A DNA stretch of 6,382 nucleotides from an uncultured Caryophanales bacterium. Its GTDB lineage: Bacteria; Bacillota_I; Bacilli_A; RF39; UBA660. The notes under the pieces are model-generated. The model had not been told where the DNA came from. It worked only from the letters and a program-made list of their open reading frames with translations, and did no database searches. Within the stretch, counting starts at the first letter, position 1. The number at the start of each line of letters is the position of its first letter. Made by a program: the position numbers and the translations under genes. The DNA is taken from assembly GCA_947303225.1 (NCBI GenBank), contig CAMYXG010000073.1, positions 1 to 6,382 of the forward strand. Direction: 5' to 3'. Positions 1 through 5,962 of this stretch are shown here, piece by piece.

Positions 1-89
1 CGAATCAAAGGAATACTCATTCCTGTAATGATTCCTAATATCACAACCGCAACTAATAATTCTACTAAAGTAAAGCCCTTACGATTCAT
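1..89 (-). CDS. Type IV pilin-like / pseudopilin protein, N-terminal fragment
   Basis: This is the start of a gene cut off by the left window edge; 29 complete codons are visible. The peptide begins MNRKG followed by FTLVELLVAVVILG, the class III signal of type IV pilins and competence pseudopilins. It has a short basic leader, a Gly before the prepilin-peptidase cut, Phe at +1, Glu at +5 and then a hydrophobic helix. A Shine-Dalgarno AGGTGG lies just upstream of the ATG. Such proteins are cleaved and N-methylated by prepilin peptidase and assembled into a pilus or the DNA-uptake pseudopilus (ComGC, ComGD and similar). The visible part cannot tell a major pilin from a ComG-type minor pseudopilin. 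It follows the yqeH terminator, so it probably begins its own unit. Confidence 0.82.
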   Translation of the reverse strand, partial: MNRKGFTLVELLVAVVILGIITGMSIPLI

Positions 90-100
90 ATAACCACCTA

Positions 101-116
101 ATTATATAATAGTATA
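101..116 (-). promoter_or_regulatory. Possible -10 region for the pilin-like gene
   Basis: On the minus strand a perfect TATAAT (101-106) and a TATACT (111-116) lie 12 to 27 bases upstream of the pilin-like start, just after the yqeH terminator. No good -35 box is seen; the upstream DNA is mostly T-runs. It is a plausible but weak promoter call, and random TATAAT is common in DNA this AT-rich. Confidence 0.3.
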
Positions 117-122
117 AAAAAT

Positions 123-160
123 TTAAAAAAACAAAAAAAGATAATGACAGAATCATTACC
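123..160 (-). terminator. Rho-independent terminator after yqeH
   Basis: Read on the minus strand, GGTAATGA pairs with TCATTATC across a five-base loop (TTCTG). This gives an 8-bp stem with one G-U pair, followed at once by a run of seven T, a G and seven more T. It lies 17 bases past the yqeH stop, the usual place for an intrinsic terminator, and isolates yqeGH from the pilin-like gene. Confidence 0.8.
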
Positions 161-176
161 TTTACAATTAAAAACG

Positions 177-1190
177 TCAAATTAAACTCTTTCTCGTAAA
201 AGAATCTACTTCTTTATCAATATATAAATCAATAACTCCCTTATTAACAATTTTAACAAAGCCTAATCCACTAATTACAAGATCTTCATCATATTTCATC
301 TGATATGTAATTTTATTTTTATCTTTCAATTCATCATTATGAGTAAAATTTAATAATCTTTTTACCTTCAAATCATTCGATAAAAACAATGTAAAACTAT
401 TTCTCTCTCCTTCAATATAATCAATACGAACCATATCTTCAATCACAATAGATTGATTTTTACGTAATTGATACGTTCTTGGTTTAATCTCTTTCTTGGG
501 AGAAATCTTCTTTACCATATCATCACTAACATGATTCAAAATAGAACCAACTTCTACTAATCCTGGTGTATCAATAAGAATTAAATGTTCATCAATCTCA
601 ATTGTAACAGTATTCAATGTTGTTGATGGTAAAGGACTCATCGTTAATTCTTGATTACTATCAGAATAATTTTGTATCAATTTATTAATCAAACTACTCT
701 TACCAGCATTCGTATGTCCAACAACATAAACATTCTTGCTAGTTTGATGAAATTTTACCCTTTTTAACAAATAATCGATATTATAATTCTTATTTGCTGA
801 AATTACAATAATCTCTTCAAAATTAGCATTCTCTAAAGACGATAAATATTTTTTTAATTTTTCTTCTTTAACAGACTTAGGTAAAACATCCTTTTTATTT
901 AATACCAAAATCATTTTATTAGGAAGAATATTACGAATTTCTTCCAAATTTTTCTCTAAATTTAATAAATCTGTAATATATAAAACTAAATCTTTTGTCT
1001 TAGCTACTTCCTTTAAAATATCAAGATATTCTTGGTTATTCTTAGAAACATTTTGATACTCTCCATAATTCTTCATACGAAAGCATCTTTGACAATAATC
1101 ATTTTCTAAACTAGTGGTATATCCTTCCAAAAGGACATTTTCATCCTGAAGAACAATTCCACATCCTTGACATTTCTTCTCCTCATTCAT
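177..1190 (-). CDS. yqeH: YqeH-family circularly permuted ribosome biogenesis GTPase
   Basis: The 337-residue protein has the YqeH layout. An N-terminal zinc finger (CQGC at 7-10, CQRC at 33-36) is followed by a GTPase domain in permuted order: G4 NKKD at 98-101, G5 SAN at 131-133, P-loop GHTNAGKS at 158-165, switch STT around 189-191, and G3 DTPG at 207-210. A C-terminal region of about 120 residues follows. YqeH of Bacillus is needed for 30S ribosomal subunit assembly, so a cytosolic housekeeping role is expected. The length is slightly below the roughly 365 residues usual in Bacillus. I chose the ATG at 1190 because GAGAGGA (1198-1204) lies 7 bases upstream and the zinc finger then starts at residue 7, as in relatives; an upstream in-frame ATG at 1250 only adds 20 residues read from yqeG. 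The gene overlaps the yqeG stop by 8 bases (ATGAATGA), implying translational coupling. The switch has PSTT where PGTT is commoner. Confidence 0.93.
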   Translation of the reverse strand: MNEEKKCQGCGIVLQDENVLLEGYTTSLENDYCQRCFRMKNYGEYQNVSKNNQEYLDILKEVAKTKDLVLYITDLLNLEKNLEEIRNILPNKMILVLNKKDVLPKSVKEEKLKKYLSSLENANFEEIIVISANKNYNIDYLLKRVKFHQTSKNVYVVGHTNAGKSSLINKLIQNYSDSNQELTMSPLPSTTLNTVTIEIDEHLILIDTPGLVEVGSILNHVSDDMVKKISPKKEIKPRTYQLRKNQSIVIEDMVRIDYIEGERNSFTLFLSNDLKVKRLLNFTHNDELKDKNKITYQMKYDEDLVISGLGFVKIVNKGVIDLYIDKEVDSFTRKSLI

Positions 1191-1701
1191 AATAATTTCC
1201 TCTCTTAAACAATCCTTTTTTTTCATACTTCTTAACAATAAAGCCTTCAATCTTACGATTAAGACCCGTTATTTTCAAATCTTTTTCTCCTAAAGGATCT
1301 ACTAAAATTGTTTTAATATGAAATCGATTACCTGCTAAAATATCCGTAACAATCTGATCTCCTATTATACACATTTCTTTTTTCTTTAAATGATATTTTC
1401 CTTTTGCATACACCAAGCCTCTAATAGAAGGTTTCATACTCCAAGCAATCCCATCAATCCCCAAATCTTCCAAATATGGTGTAATTCTTCTTTTTGTATT
1501 ATTAGAACTAATCAAAACTAAAAAGTTCTTTTTTAGTTTTTGAATCAATTTCTTAGTATCATTAGGACATCTCTTATGTGAAATTAATCCTAATGTATTA
1601 TCCAAATCAAAAATCAAACAAGTAATTCCCTGTTCCTTCAACTTGTCATAATCAATTTCATGAATAGTATGACAATACATTTTTGGCTTAAATAGTCCCA
1701 T
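1183..1701 (-). CDS. yqeG: YqeG-family HAD-IIIA phosphatase
   Basis: This 172-residue protein matches the YqeG family in length and motifs. HAD motif I is DLDNT at 32-36 (nucleophile D32, acid/base D34), motif II is Ser65 within ISSNN, motif III is Lys90 in MKP, and motif IV is GDQIVTD with D115 and D120. All catalytic residues are present. The family is related to the Gep4-type phosphatidylglycerophosphate phosphatases, so a lipid-phosphate substrate in phosphatidylglycerol synthesis is possible, but the substrate cannot be read from the sequence. The ATG at 1701 has GGGAGTGA (1706-1713) upstream. A consensus-like promoter sits just ahead, so this is the first gene of a yqeG-yqeH unit. That pair is conserved in Bacillota, but the aroE, yhbY and nadD genes that follow it in Bacillus are absent here. 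Confidence 0.92.
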   Translation of the reverse strand: MGLFKPKMYCHTIHEIDYDKLKEQGITCLIFDLDNTLGLISHKRCPNDTKKLIQKLKKNFLVLISSNNTKRRITPYLEDLGIDGIAWSMKPSIRGLVYAKGKYHLKKKEMCIIGDQIVTDILAGNRFHIKTILVDPLGEKDLKITGLNRKIEGFIVKKYEKKGLFKRGNYYE

Positions 1702-1718
1702 AAAATCACTCCCAATGT

Positions 1719-1747
1719 ATTATACACTAGATTAGAACAAAAATCAA
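1719..1747 (-). promoter_or_regulatory. Sigma-A-type promoter of yqeGH
   Basis: On the minus strand TTGATT (1742-1747) is separated by exactly 17 bases from a perfect TATAAT (1719-1724). Transcription would start near 1711-1714, giving a leader of only about 10-15 bases that barely includes the GGGAGTGA ribosome-binding site. The -35 box lies inside the 3' arm of the terminator of the upstream deacetylase gene. Confidence 0.7.
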
Positions 1748-1765
1748 AAGTCACCTTTTGATTTT
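1735..1765 (-). terminator. Terminator of the deacetylase gene
   Basis: A perfect 11-bp inverted repeat (1740-1750 with 1755-1765) closes a four-base loop, GTGA on the minus strand, which is a GNRA-type tetraloop. The 3' arm ends in a T-run that continues TTTTTGTT. It lies 20 bases after the deacetylase stop. The trailing T-run is short and interrupted, so termination may be partial. The stem is nearly symmetrical and might also form on the plus strand, but no plus-strand gene needs it. Confidence 0.7.
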
Positions 1766-1784
1766 CCAGTATCTTATTATTTTC

Positions 1785-3233
1785 CTAATTATTAACTCTT
1801 TGTGTAACCATTTCAGTATCCATTGTAATTGCCTCGAACCGATAACCATTTTCTTTACCATATTGGATAATTCTTTTTAAAGCATCTCTTGTATATGTCT
1901 TAATATCATGCATCAAAACCATATTCATACGATCATGACTTAAGCTACCAACAACATTATTATAGATTTGATCAGAAGTAGGACTTCCTCCAGCTGCATC
2001 CCCACTAGATAAATTCCAGTCATAATAACGAAAACCACGGTTTTGAACTTCTGTTGTTAAGTAACTCATAATACCAGGTGTATATTTGCGACTAACGGTA
2101 TTACTGCTTCCACCAGGAAATCGAATAATTTTACTTTCATATCCAGTAATTCTCTTTACACGTTCTTGAACACTATATAAATCTTCAAAATAAGACTCAC
2201 CAGATGCATAAACAATTGAATAATCATGAGTAGCAGTATGAAGTGCCACTGTATGTCCTTCATCATATTCTCTCTTTATCAATTCATCCGGTCCCTTATT
2301 CGTTACAAAAAATGTAGCTTTCACACCTTCTTCTTTTAAAATATCCAAAATGACATCCGTAGTCCCACTTTGAGGACCATCATCAAACGTCAAATAAATA
2401 GTTCCATTCTTTGTCCTCTCATTAATTTTAACAGTCCTCTTAACTTCACCTTTATTTCCTGCTTTATCTTCTACATGATAAACAAGTACATATTCTCCTA
2501 CTTGATTCATATCAACATTACCATCTACTTTTAAATTAGATTCCAATTTTGAATCACAATTATCTGTTATAGTAACAGAAGGATCAGAAAATTCATCTCC
2601 AAGATAATAATATAAGATTTCTCCTCCATTTAATGTAAGTTTAGGAGCTTCTATATCTTTAAAAATAATCTTTTTTGATACTTTCTTCGTATTACCAGAT
2701 TTATCAGTAACCATATAAGTAATACTACTATGATCCTTACTAATAACGCTCTTAACTTTTTTAGAAATATCTCCATCATAATTATCAAATGCTTTTACTT
2801 TTTCTGGAACAATTTCATCTCCTGGACATAAATAGATATCCTTCGTATCAATTTCCAATTTCGGCTTTTCTTCATCACGAACTTCAACAGTACGAACCAC
2901 TTTTCTAGAAAAAAATCCTTTTCCAACACGATATTCAATTTGATAAGTTCCAAGTTTATTTGTTCGAACCTTTCCTTTTACTTTAACATCATTCGTTAAG
3001 TCTTTACCAAAATGATGAGCAAGATACCCTTTTTCAACATATTTTTCTTTATAATTCAAAACAACTGTTTTTTCTCCTTTTAAAGATAATCTAGGAAAGA
3101 AAATCAATTGAAAAAGTCCCCCACAAAATAAAACAGAAAAAATACACACAAAAACAATCAGTATTTTTTTATTAAAAAACTGTTTTTTCTTCTTCAATTT
3201 CTTTTTCTTATTTGATTCTTTCTTCACACTCAT
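1785..3233 (-). CDS. Membrane-anchored polysaccharide deacetylase with Ig-like repeats
   Basis: In this 482-residue protein a Lys-rich cytoplasmic tail (1-23) precedes one membrane helix (about 24-46), giving a type II anchor with the rest outside the cell. Three Ig-like, DUF5011-type segments follow (about 50-119, 123-191, 194-270), marked by repeated patterns such as VTDKSGN and VEDKAGN. The NodB domain fills about 277-475 with all motifs intact: TFDDGP (D284 and D285), HTATH (H332 and H336), RFPGG (R371), DWN (405-407) and LMHD (H442). NodB enzymes remove N-acetyl groups with a divalent metal; the surface location suggests peptidoglycan or another wall glycan as substrate, as in PgdA. The ATG at 3233 is preferred over a GTG at 3242 because it sits the right distance from AGAGAGTGG, which the GTG would overlap. 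It has its own promoter and terminator, so it is probably monocistronic. A sporulation role is possible from the neighbouring sigK but unproven. Confidence 0.9.
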   Translation of the reverse strand: MSVKKESNKKKKLKKKKQFFNKKILIVFVCIFSVLFCGGLFQLIFFPRLSLKGEKTVVLNYKEKYVEKGYLAHHFGKDLTNDVKVKGKVRTNKLGTYQIEYRVGKGFFSRKVVRTVEVRDEEKPKLEIDTKDIYLCPGDEIVPEKVKAFDNYDGDISKKVKSVISKDHSSITYMVTDKSGNTKKVSKKIIFKDIEAPKLTLNGGEILYYYLGDEFSDPSVTITDNCDSKLESNLKVDGNVDMNQVGEYVLVYHVEDKAGNKGEVKRTVKINERTKNGTIYLTFDDGPQSGTTDVILDILKEEGVKATFFVTNKGPDELIKREYDEGHTVALHTATHDYSIVYASGESYFEDLYSVQERVKRITGYESKIIRFPGGSSNTVSRKYTPGIMSYLTTEVQNRGFRYYDWNLSSGDAAGGSPTSDQIYNNVVGSLSHDRMNMVLMHDIKTYTRDALKRIIQYGKENGYRFEAITMDTEMVTQRVNN

Positions 3234-3253
3234 ACTAACCACTCTCTAAAAAA

Positions 3254-3282
3254 ATTATATAAAAAAAGAAAGAATTTGTAAA
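3254..3282 (-). promoter_or_regulatory. Sigma-A-type promoter of the deacetylase gene
   Basis: On the minus strand TTTACA (3277-3282, five of six consensus bases) lies 17 bases from a perfect TATAAT (3254-3259). The predicted start at A3247 leaves a leader of about 14 bases beginning at the AGAGAGTGG ribosome-binding site. The -35 box falls in the 3' arm of the sigK terminator and the spacer is that terminator's T-rich tail. Confidence 0.68.
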
Positions 3283-3314
3283 GCATAACTAGCATTTCCG
3301 ATGCTTTATAAATT
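3261..3314 (-). terminator. Probable terminator of sigK
   Basis: On the minus strand TAAAGCAT (3301-3308) pairs perfectly with ATGCTTTA (3279-3286) over a 14-base loop. Past one A/C mismatch, five more pairs (3310-3314 with 3273-3277) extend the stem to 13 bp plus the mismatch. The T-rich run CTTTCTTTTTTT follows. The stem starts inside the last sigK codons, and the TAG stop (3289-3291) is in the loop. It is AT-rich, so its strength is uncertain. Confidence 0.55.
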
Positions 3315-3975
3315 CTCTCAACAATTTAGTAAGTGCTCTTTTCTCTATTCTTGAAACATAGCTCCTAGAAATACCCAATTTTTTAGAAATACTTTTCTGA
3401 GTTTCTTCTTCTTGATTATCTAATCCATACCTTTTCATAATAATCTTTTTCTCTCTTGGAGTTAAAATATCCATATATTGATACAAACAACGAATATTAT
3501 CTTTTAAATCAATATGATCTTCAAAATCAACATGATCTGTTTTTATAATATCTTGTATAGCAATTTCATTCCCATCTTTATCATACCCAATTGCTTCACT
3601 AATAGAAACGTCTTTACTATATTTATTATTCTTTCGAAAAAACATCAAGATTTCATTTTCAATACATCTAGCACAATAAGTAGTAATTCTTACCCCCTTA
3701 TCAGGAGAAAACGTATCAACTCCCTTAATAATTCCAATCGTTCCAATACTAATCAAATCATCTGCTTCAACATACCTAGTATCATATTTTTTTACAATAT
3801 GAGCCACCAGTCGTAAATTATGCTCAATCAACTGATTTCTAGCAGAACGATCACCCTGCATTTTCTGATAGACATATTTCTCCTCTTCTTCTTTACTAAG
3901 TGGTTCTAAAAAAACATCATTCGAATAACTCCCAGTAAAACAAAACAATTCACGCATTAATTGAAAAAAAAACAT
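3289..3975 (-). CDS. sigK: RNA polymerase sporulation sigma factor, sigma-K type
   Basis: The 228-residue protein resembles sigma-K of Bacillus and Clostridium along its length. The region 2 stretch IEHNLRLVAHIVKKY begins at residue 50, followed by DDLISIGTIGIIKG and ARCIENEIL. Region 4 has DILTPREKKIIMKRYGL and a helix-turn-helix from about 192 with GISRSYVSRIEKRAL. Sigma-K directs late mother-cell genes for spore coat and maturation. The N-terminus (MFFFQLMRELFCFTGS) is a short hydrophobic stretch before SY, where Bacillus pro-sigma-K is cut between Ser and Tyr by the membrane protease SpoIVFB, so a precursor is likely. The gene is uninterrupted, unlike the skin-split gene of B. subtilis. 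The ATG at 3975 has AAGTGGTGA four bases upstream; another in-frame ATG at 3957 lacks a ribosome-binding site and would remove part of the pro-region. It starts 15 bases after the flippase stop, so co-transcription is likely. The start lies in a hairpin, and nine T follow the ATG. Confidence 0.92.
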   Translation of the reverse strand: MFFFQLMRELFCFTGSYSNDVFLEPLSKEEEEKYVYQKMQGDRSARNQLIEHNLRLVAHIVKKYDTRYVEADDLISIGTIGIIKGVDTFSPDKGVRITTYCARCIENEILMFFRKNNKYSKDVSISEAIGYDKDGNEIAIQDIIKTDHVDFEDHIDLKDNIRCLYQYMDILTPREKKIIMKRYGLDNQEEETQKSISKKLGISRSYVSRIEKRALTKLLREFIKHRKC

Positions 3976-4005
3976 ATAATCACCACTTCATTATATGTTT
4001 TTTTT
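3965..4005 (-). promoter_or_regulatory. Hairpin enclosing the sigK ribosome-binding site and start codon
   Basis: A perfect 16-bp inverted repeat (3965-3980 with 3990-4005) closes a nine-base loop. In the minus-strand transcript the 5' arm holds the last flippase codons and its TAA stop (3991-3993), the loop reads GAAGTGGTG and carries nearly the whole sigK Shine-Dalgarno, and the 3' arm carries the sigK ATG (3973-3975) plus part of the T-run. It could mask the start codon until a ribosome finishing the flippase opens it. It could equally act as a weak intrinsic terminator, since a hairpin is followed by U-residues. The stem has only one G-C pair, so its strength is uncertain. The repeat is seen directly; the regulatory role is inference. 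Confidence 0.55.
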
Positions 4006-5901
4006 GTCGAATTTTATCCTAGTTTTTGGAAAAATCTTTTTCAAAATCGTTTGATAAGTAGAAAGTAAAAAACCCTTATTTAAGAAAAATGCATAAATAC
4101 AAACAATCAATAGATTAAAAATATGAAGATAAATATTATGCTGATAATATAGAATGATAGCAAAAAGATAAATGAATATACTTTTAAGAATCAATCCCTT
4201 TTCAATTGTAATTGTAACATATTTCTTTAAATCAATATGACGATACATCATCATAACAAAATAAGAAATAGCCGTAGATATTGCTGCCGCATACAATCCA
4301 GCTCTTTTCACAAAGAGAACATTAATAATAATATTAATAATTGCACCTAGAATAGCAGTAGAAGCAACTTGCTTGGATAATTTCTTAGCCAGATATACTT
4401 GACTATATAAACAAATAGCTACATTGAAAACTGTTCCTAATACTAAAAATGGAATATATGGATAAGCAGCATCATATTTAGAATCAATAAAAATAGGAAA
4501 AGCAAAAGGCATACAAGCAATCATACCTACTCCCATTGCAGTAAATAACTTCATAACAGTATTATAAATATCAGAGAAAAATTCATCACGATCACTACTA
4601 TTTATATGTAAAGCTGCACTTTCACTCCAACTAAGATTAAAAACACCCGTTAAACTTGAAATAATTGTTGGAAACTTATTACTAATAGCATATAATCCAT
4701 TAGCACTAGCTCCAAGTACAAGAGAAATAATACTTCTATCACTAACATTAACAATCCACCAACTCACTCCATTCGGAATTAAAGGAATAGAATAATGAAA
4801 CATTTCCTTTAATAGTTTCTTATCAACAAGACTTTTTTGAAGATAAGAAAACATCTTTAAACGGAAAAATAAATAAAGTGAACAAATAAAATTAGCAATT
4901 GCCATAGAAAGAATCATACCATCTGCTCTCATATTCAGAAAACAAATAAAAATGATATTAGAAATAATTGTCGTAACACCCGTTAAAATACAACTAATGG
5001 AATAATCAATAGTTCGTCCAAATCCTCTAGCAATCTGTAAAAAATTACCAGATAAAACACAAACGATAATGTCAAACAAAATAAGAAAACGATAAGGGAT
5101 CGTAATAAAAGAAGATAAAATCAAATAAAAAATACTAAATAAAGATAAACTAATTCCTAATACAAAAAAGTTATTTGTAATTAATTTCCTAGTATCTTTC
5201 TTTTTCCCCCTAGCATCAATTAAATAACGAAAAATACTCATTTCTAATTCTAAAGTAATAATTGGTACTAATAACGTTACATATGTCTGTACCAAGTCAA
5301 CCATTCCATACTCTTTAGTTGCTAAATAAGAAGTATATAATGGTAATAAAAAATAAGATATCAATTGAGTACATACTCTTCCCATAAAAATAATAATGGT
5401 ATTTTTAGCAAGTTGCTTTTTTTTGTTCATTATATCTCCTCCATACTCTATAATAACAATTATTTTAGAGAAGAAGTAATATATTTCAATTCCACAATAG
5501 GAACCAATGGTATCAATTATTACATCAATTGCTTTTCCACTTCTACCAGAAATAAATAATTGATGGATTTCATCACTACAAGCATATAAAAAAACAAAAA
5601 GAATGGTTATAATCATACTCTTCCATGAAAAAGTCATATATTCCATACAAAAACTACTAATCAATAAACCTAATAAAAAATATAAACTGAAGTGTGCTGC
5701 TTTCCGAACATATTTAACAAAGTGATTAATATAGTATTCTTTTTCTTTAGCATTTAAATTTTTACGAAAAAGAGATTCTGTAACATGAATAATCACATAA
5801 TCACTCTTTTTACTAGAAGCATCTGCTGTATCAGAAGATAAAAAAAAGATACTTCCCATACAAAGAAGAATTAGAAACAATTTTACTATTCTACGTATCA
5901 T
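3991..5901 (-). CDS. VanZ-like domain fused in frame to a Wzx/RfbX-type polysaccharide flippase
   Basis: One open frame of 636 residues holds two membrane proteins. Residues 1-157 are VanZ-like: a first helix (about 5-24), RKAAHF at 66-71 entering a second helix, then SDEIHQLF at 109-116 and GRSGKAIDVIID at 119-130 with conserved acidic residues, and a last helix to about 151. Residues 158-636 are a full-length flippase of the RfbX/MATE-like superfamily with about 12-14 hydrophobic segments and the family-typical IPLIPNGVSWWIVNVSDRSII. Such flippases move lipid-linked sugar units across the membrane for surface or capsular polysaccharide; VanZ-like proteins have no settled general function, though VanZ itself gives low teicoplanin resistance. 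I chose the ATG at 5901, four bases after GTGGTGA exactly as in sigK, over an adjacent TTG at 5904. At residue 158 a strong Shine-Dalgarno and ATG (5430) suggest that the flippase (3991-5430, 479 residues) may also be made alone. sigK follows by 15 bases. Confidence 0.85.
   Translation of the reverse strand: MIRRIVKLFLILLCMGSIFFLSSDTADASSKKSDYVIIHVTESLFRKNLNAKEKEYYINHFVKYVRKAAHFSLYFLLGLLISSFCMEYMTFSWKSMIITILFVFLYACSDEIHQLFISGRSGKAIDVIIDTIGSYCGIEIYYFFSKIIVIIEYGGDIMNKKKQLAKNTIIIFMGRVCTQLISYFLLPLYTSYLATKEYGMVDLVQTYVTLLVPIITLELEMSIFRYLIDARGKKKDTRKLITNNFFVLGISLSLFSIFYLILSSFITIPYRFLILFDIIVCVLSGNFLQIARGFGRTIDYSISCILTGVTTIISNIIFICFLNMRADGMILSMAIANFICSLYLFFRLKMFSYLQKSLVDKKLLKEMFHYSIPLIPNGVSWWIVNVSDRSIISLVLGASANGLYAISNKFPTIISSLTGVFNLSWSESAALHINSSDRDEFFSDIYNTVMKLFTAMGVGMIACMPFAFPIFIDSKYDAAYPYIPFLVLGTVFNVAICLYSQVYLAKKLSKQVASTAILGAIINIIINVLFVKRAGLYAAAISTAISYFVMMMYRHIDLKKYVTITIEKGLILKSIFIYLFAIILYYQHNIYLHIFNLLIVCIYAFFLNKGFLLSTYQTILKKIFPKTRIKFDKKNI
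5428..5442 (-). promoter_or_regulatory. Internal ribosome-binding site and ATG for a separate flippase product
   Basis: On the minus strand GGAGGAG (5436-5442) lies five bases before an ATG (5428-5430). It is the best Shine-Dalgarno in the window and sits exactly where flippase homology begins (MNKKKQLAKNT). It lies within the VanZ-flippase frame, where the same bases encode YGGDI. In the reading phase two bases along, the sequence gives TAA then TGA overlapping the ATG, which is the normal layout of two adjacent genes. The site therefore supports an ancestral or still active separate start. Confidence 0.7.
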
Positions 5902-5930
5902 CAAATCACCACTATAACTATATCATAAAT

Positions 5931-5962
5931 CAAAAGAAAAATCATCATAGAAAGATGACTTT
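5931..5962 (-). terminator. Terminator after the unrecognised gene
   Basis: On the minus strand AAAGTCATC (5954-5962) pairs with GATGATTTT (5938-5946) over a seven-base loop, nine pairs including one G-T. A T-rich tail, TTTTT then CTTTTG overlapping the end of the stem, follows. The stem begins within the TAA stop codon of the gene at the right edge. No convincing promoter for the VanZ-flippase gene is seen in the remaining bases; TATGAT and TATAGT occur near 5911-5925 but without a fitting -35 box. Confidence 0.68.

Noticed and set aside
1191..1250. A 20-residue N-terminal extension of yqeH from the ATG at 1250
   Set aside because: It reads through yqeG coding sequence, lacks a ribosome-binding site, and YqeH relatives begin just before the zinc finger, which fits the ATG at 1190.
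3234..3242. A GTG start for the deacetylase
   Set aside because: The GTG overlaps the ribosome-binding segment AGAGAGTGG; the ATG at 3233 has proper spacing.
3514..3816. A 100-codon open frame on the plus strand
   Set aside because: It lies wholly antisense to the conserved sigma-K core, has no recognisable domain, and its composition (Asn, Ile, Ser runs) is that of reversed AT-rich coding DNA.
3289..3975. A skin-like mobile element or break within sigK
   Set aside because: The reading frame is continuous through all sigma regions; nothing is inserted.
3990..4019. A sporulation sigma-E-like promoter ahead of sigK (GGATAAA, then CATATAAT)
   Set aside because: The spacing is near the sigma-E pattern and CATATAAT is close to its -10, but the -35 matches poorly and transcription would start inside the sigK ribosome-binding site. 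The CATATAAT is also explained as an arm of the hairpin.
5365..5559. A 64-codon open frame on the plus strand
   Set aside because: It is antisense to the VanZ-flippase join, with low-complexity Asn/Tyr composition and no supporting family.
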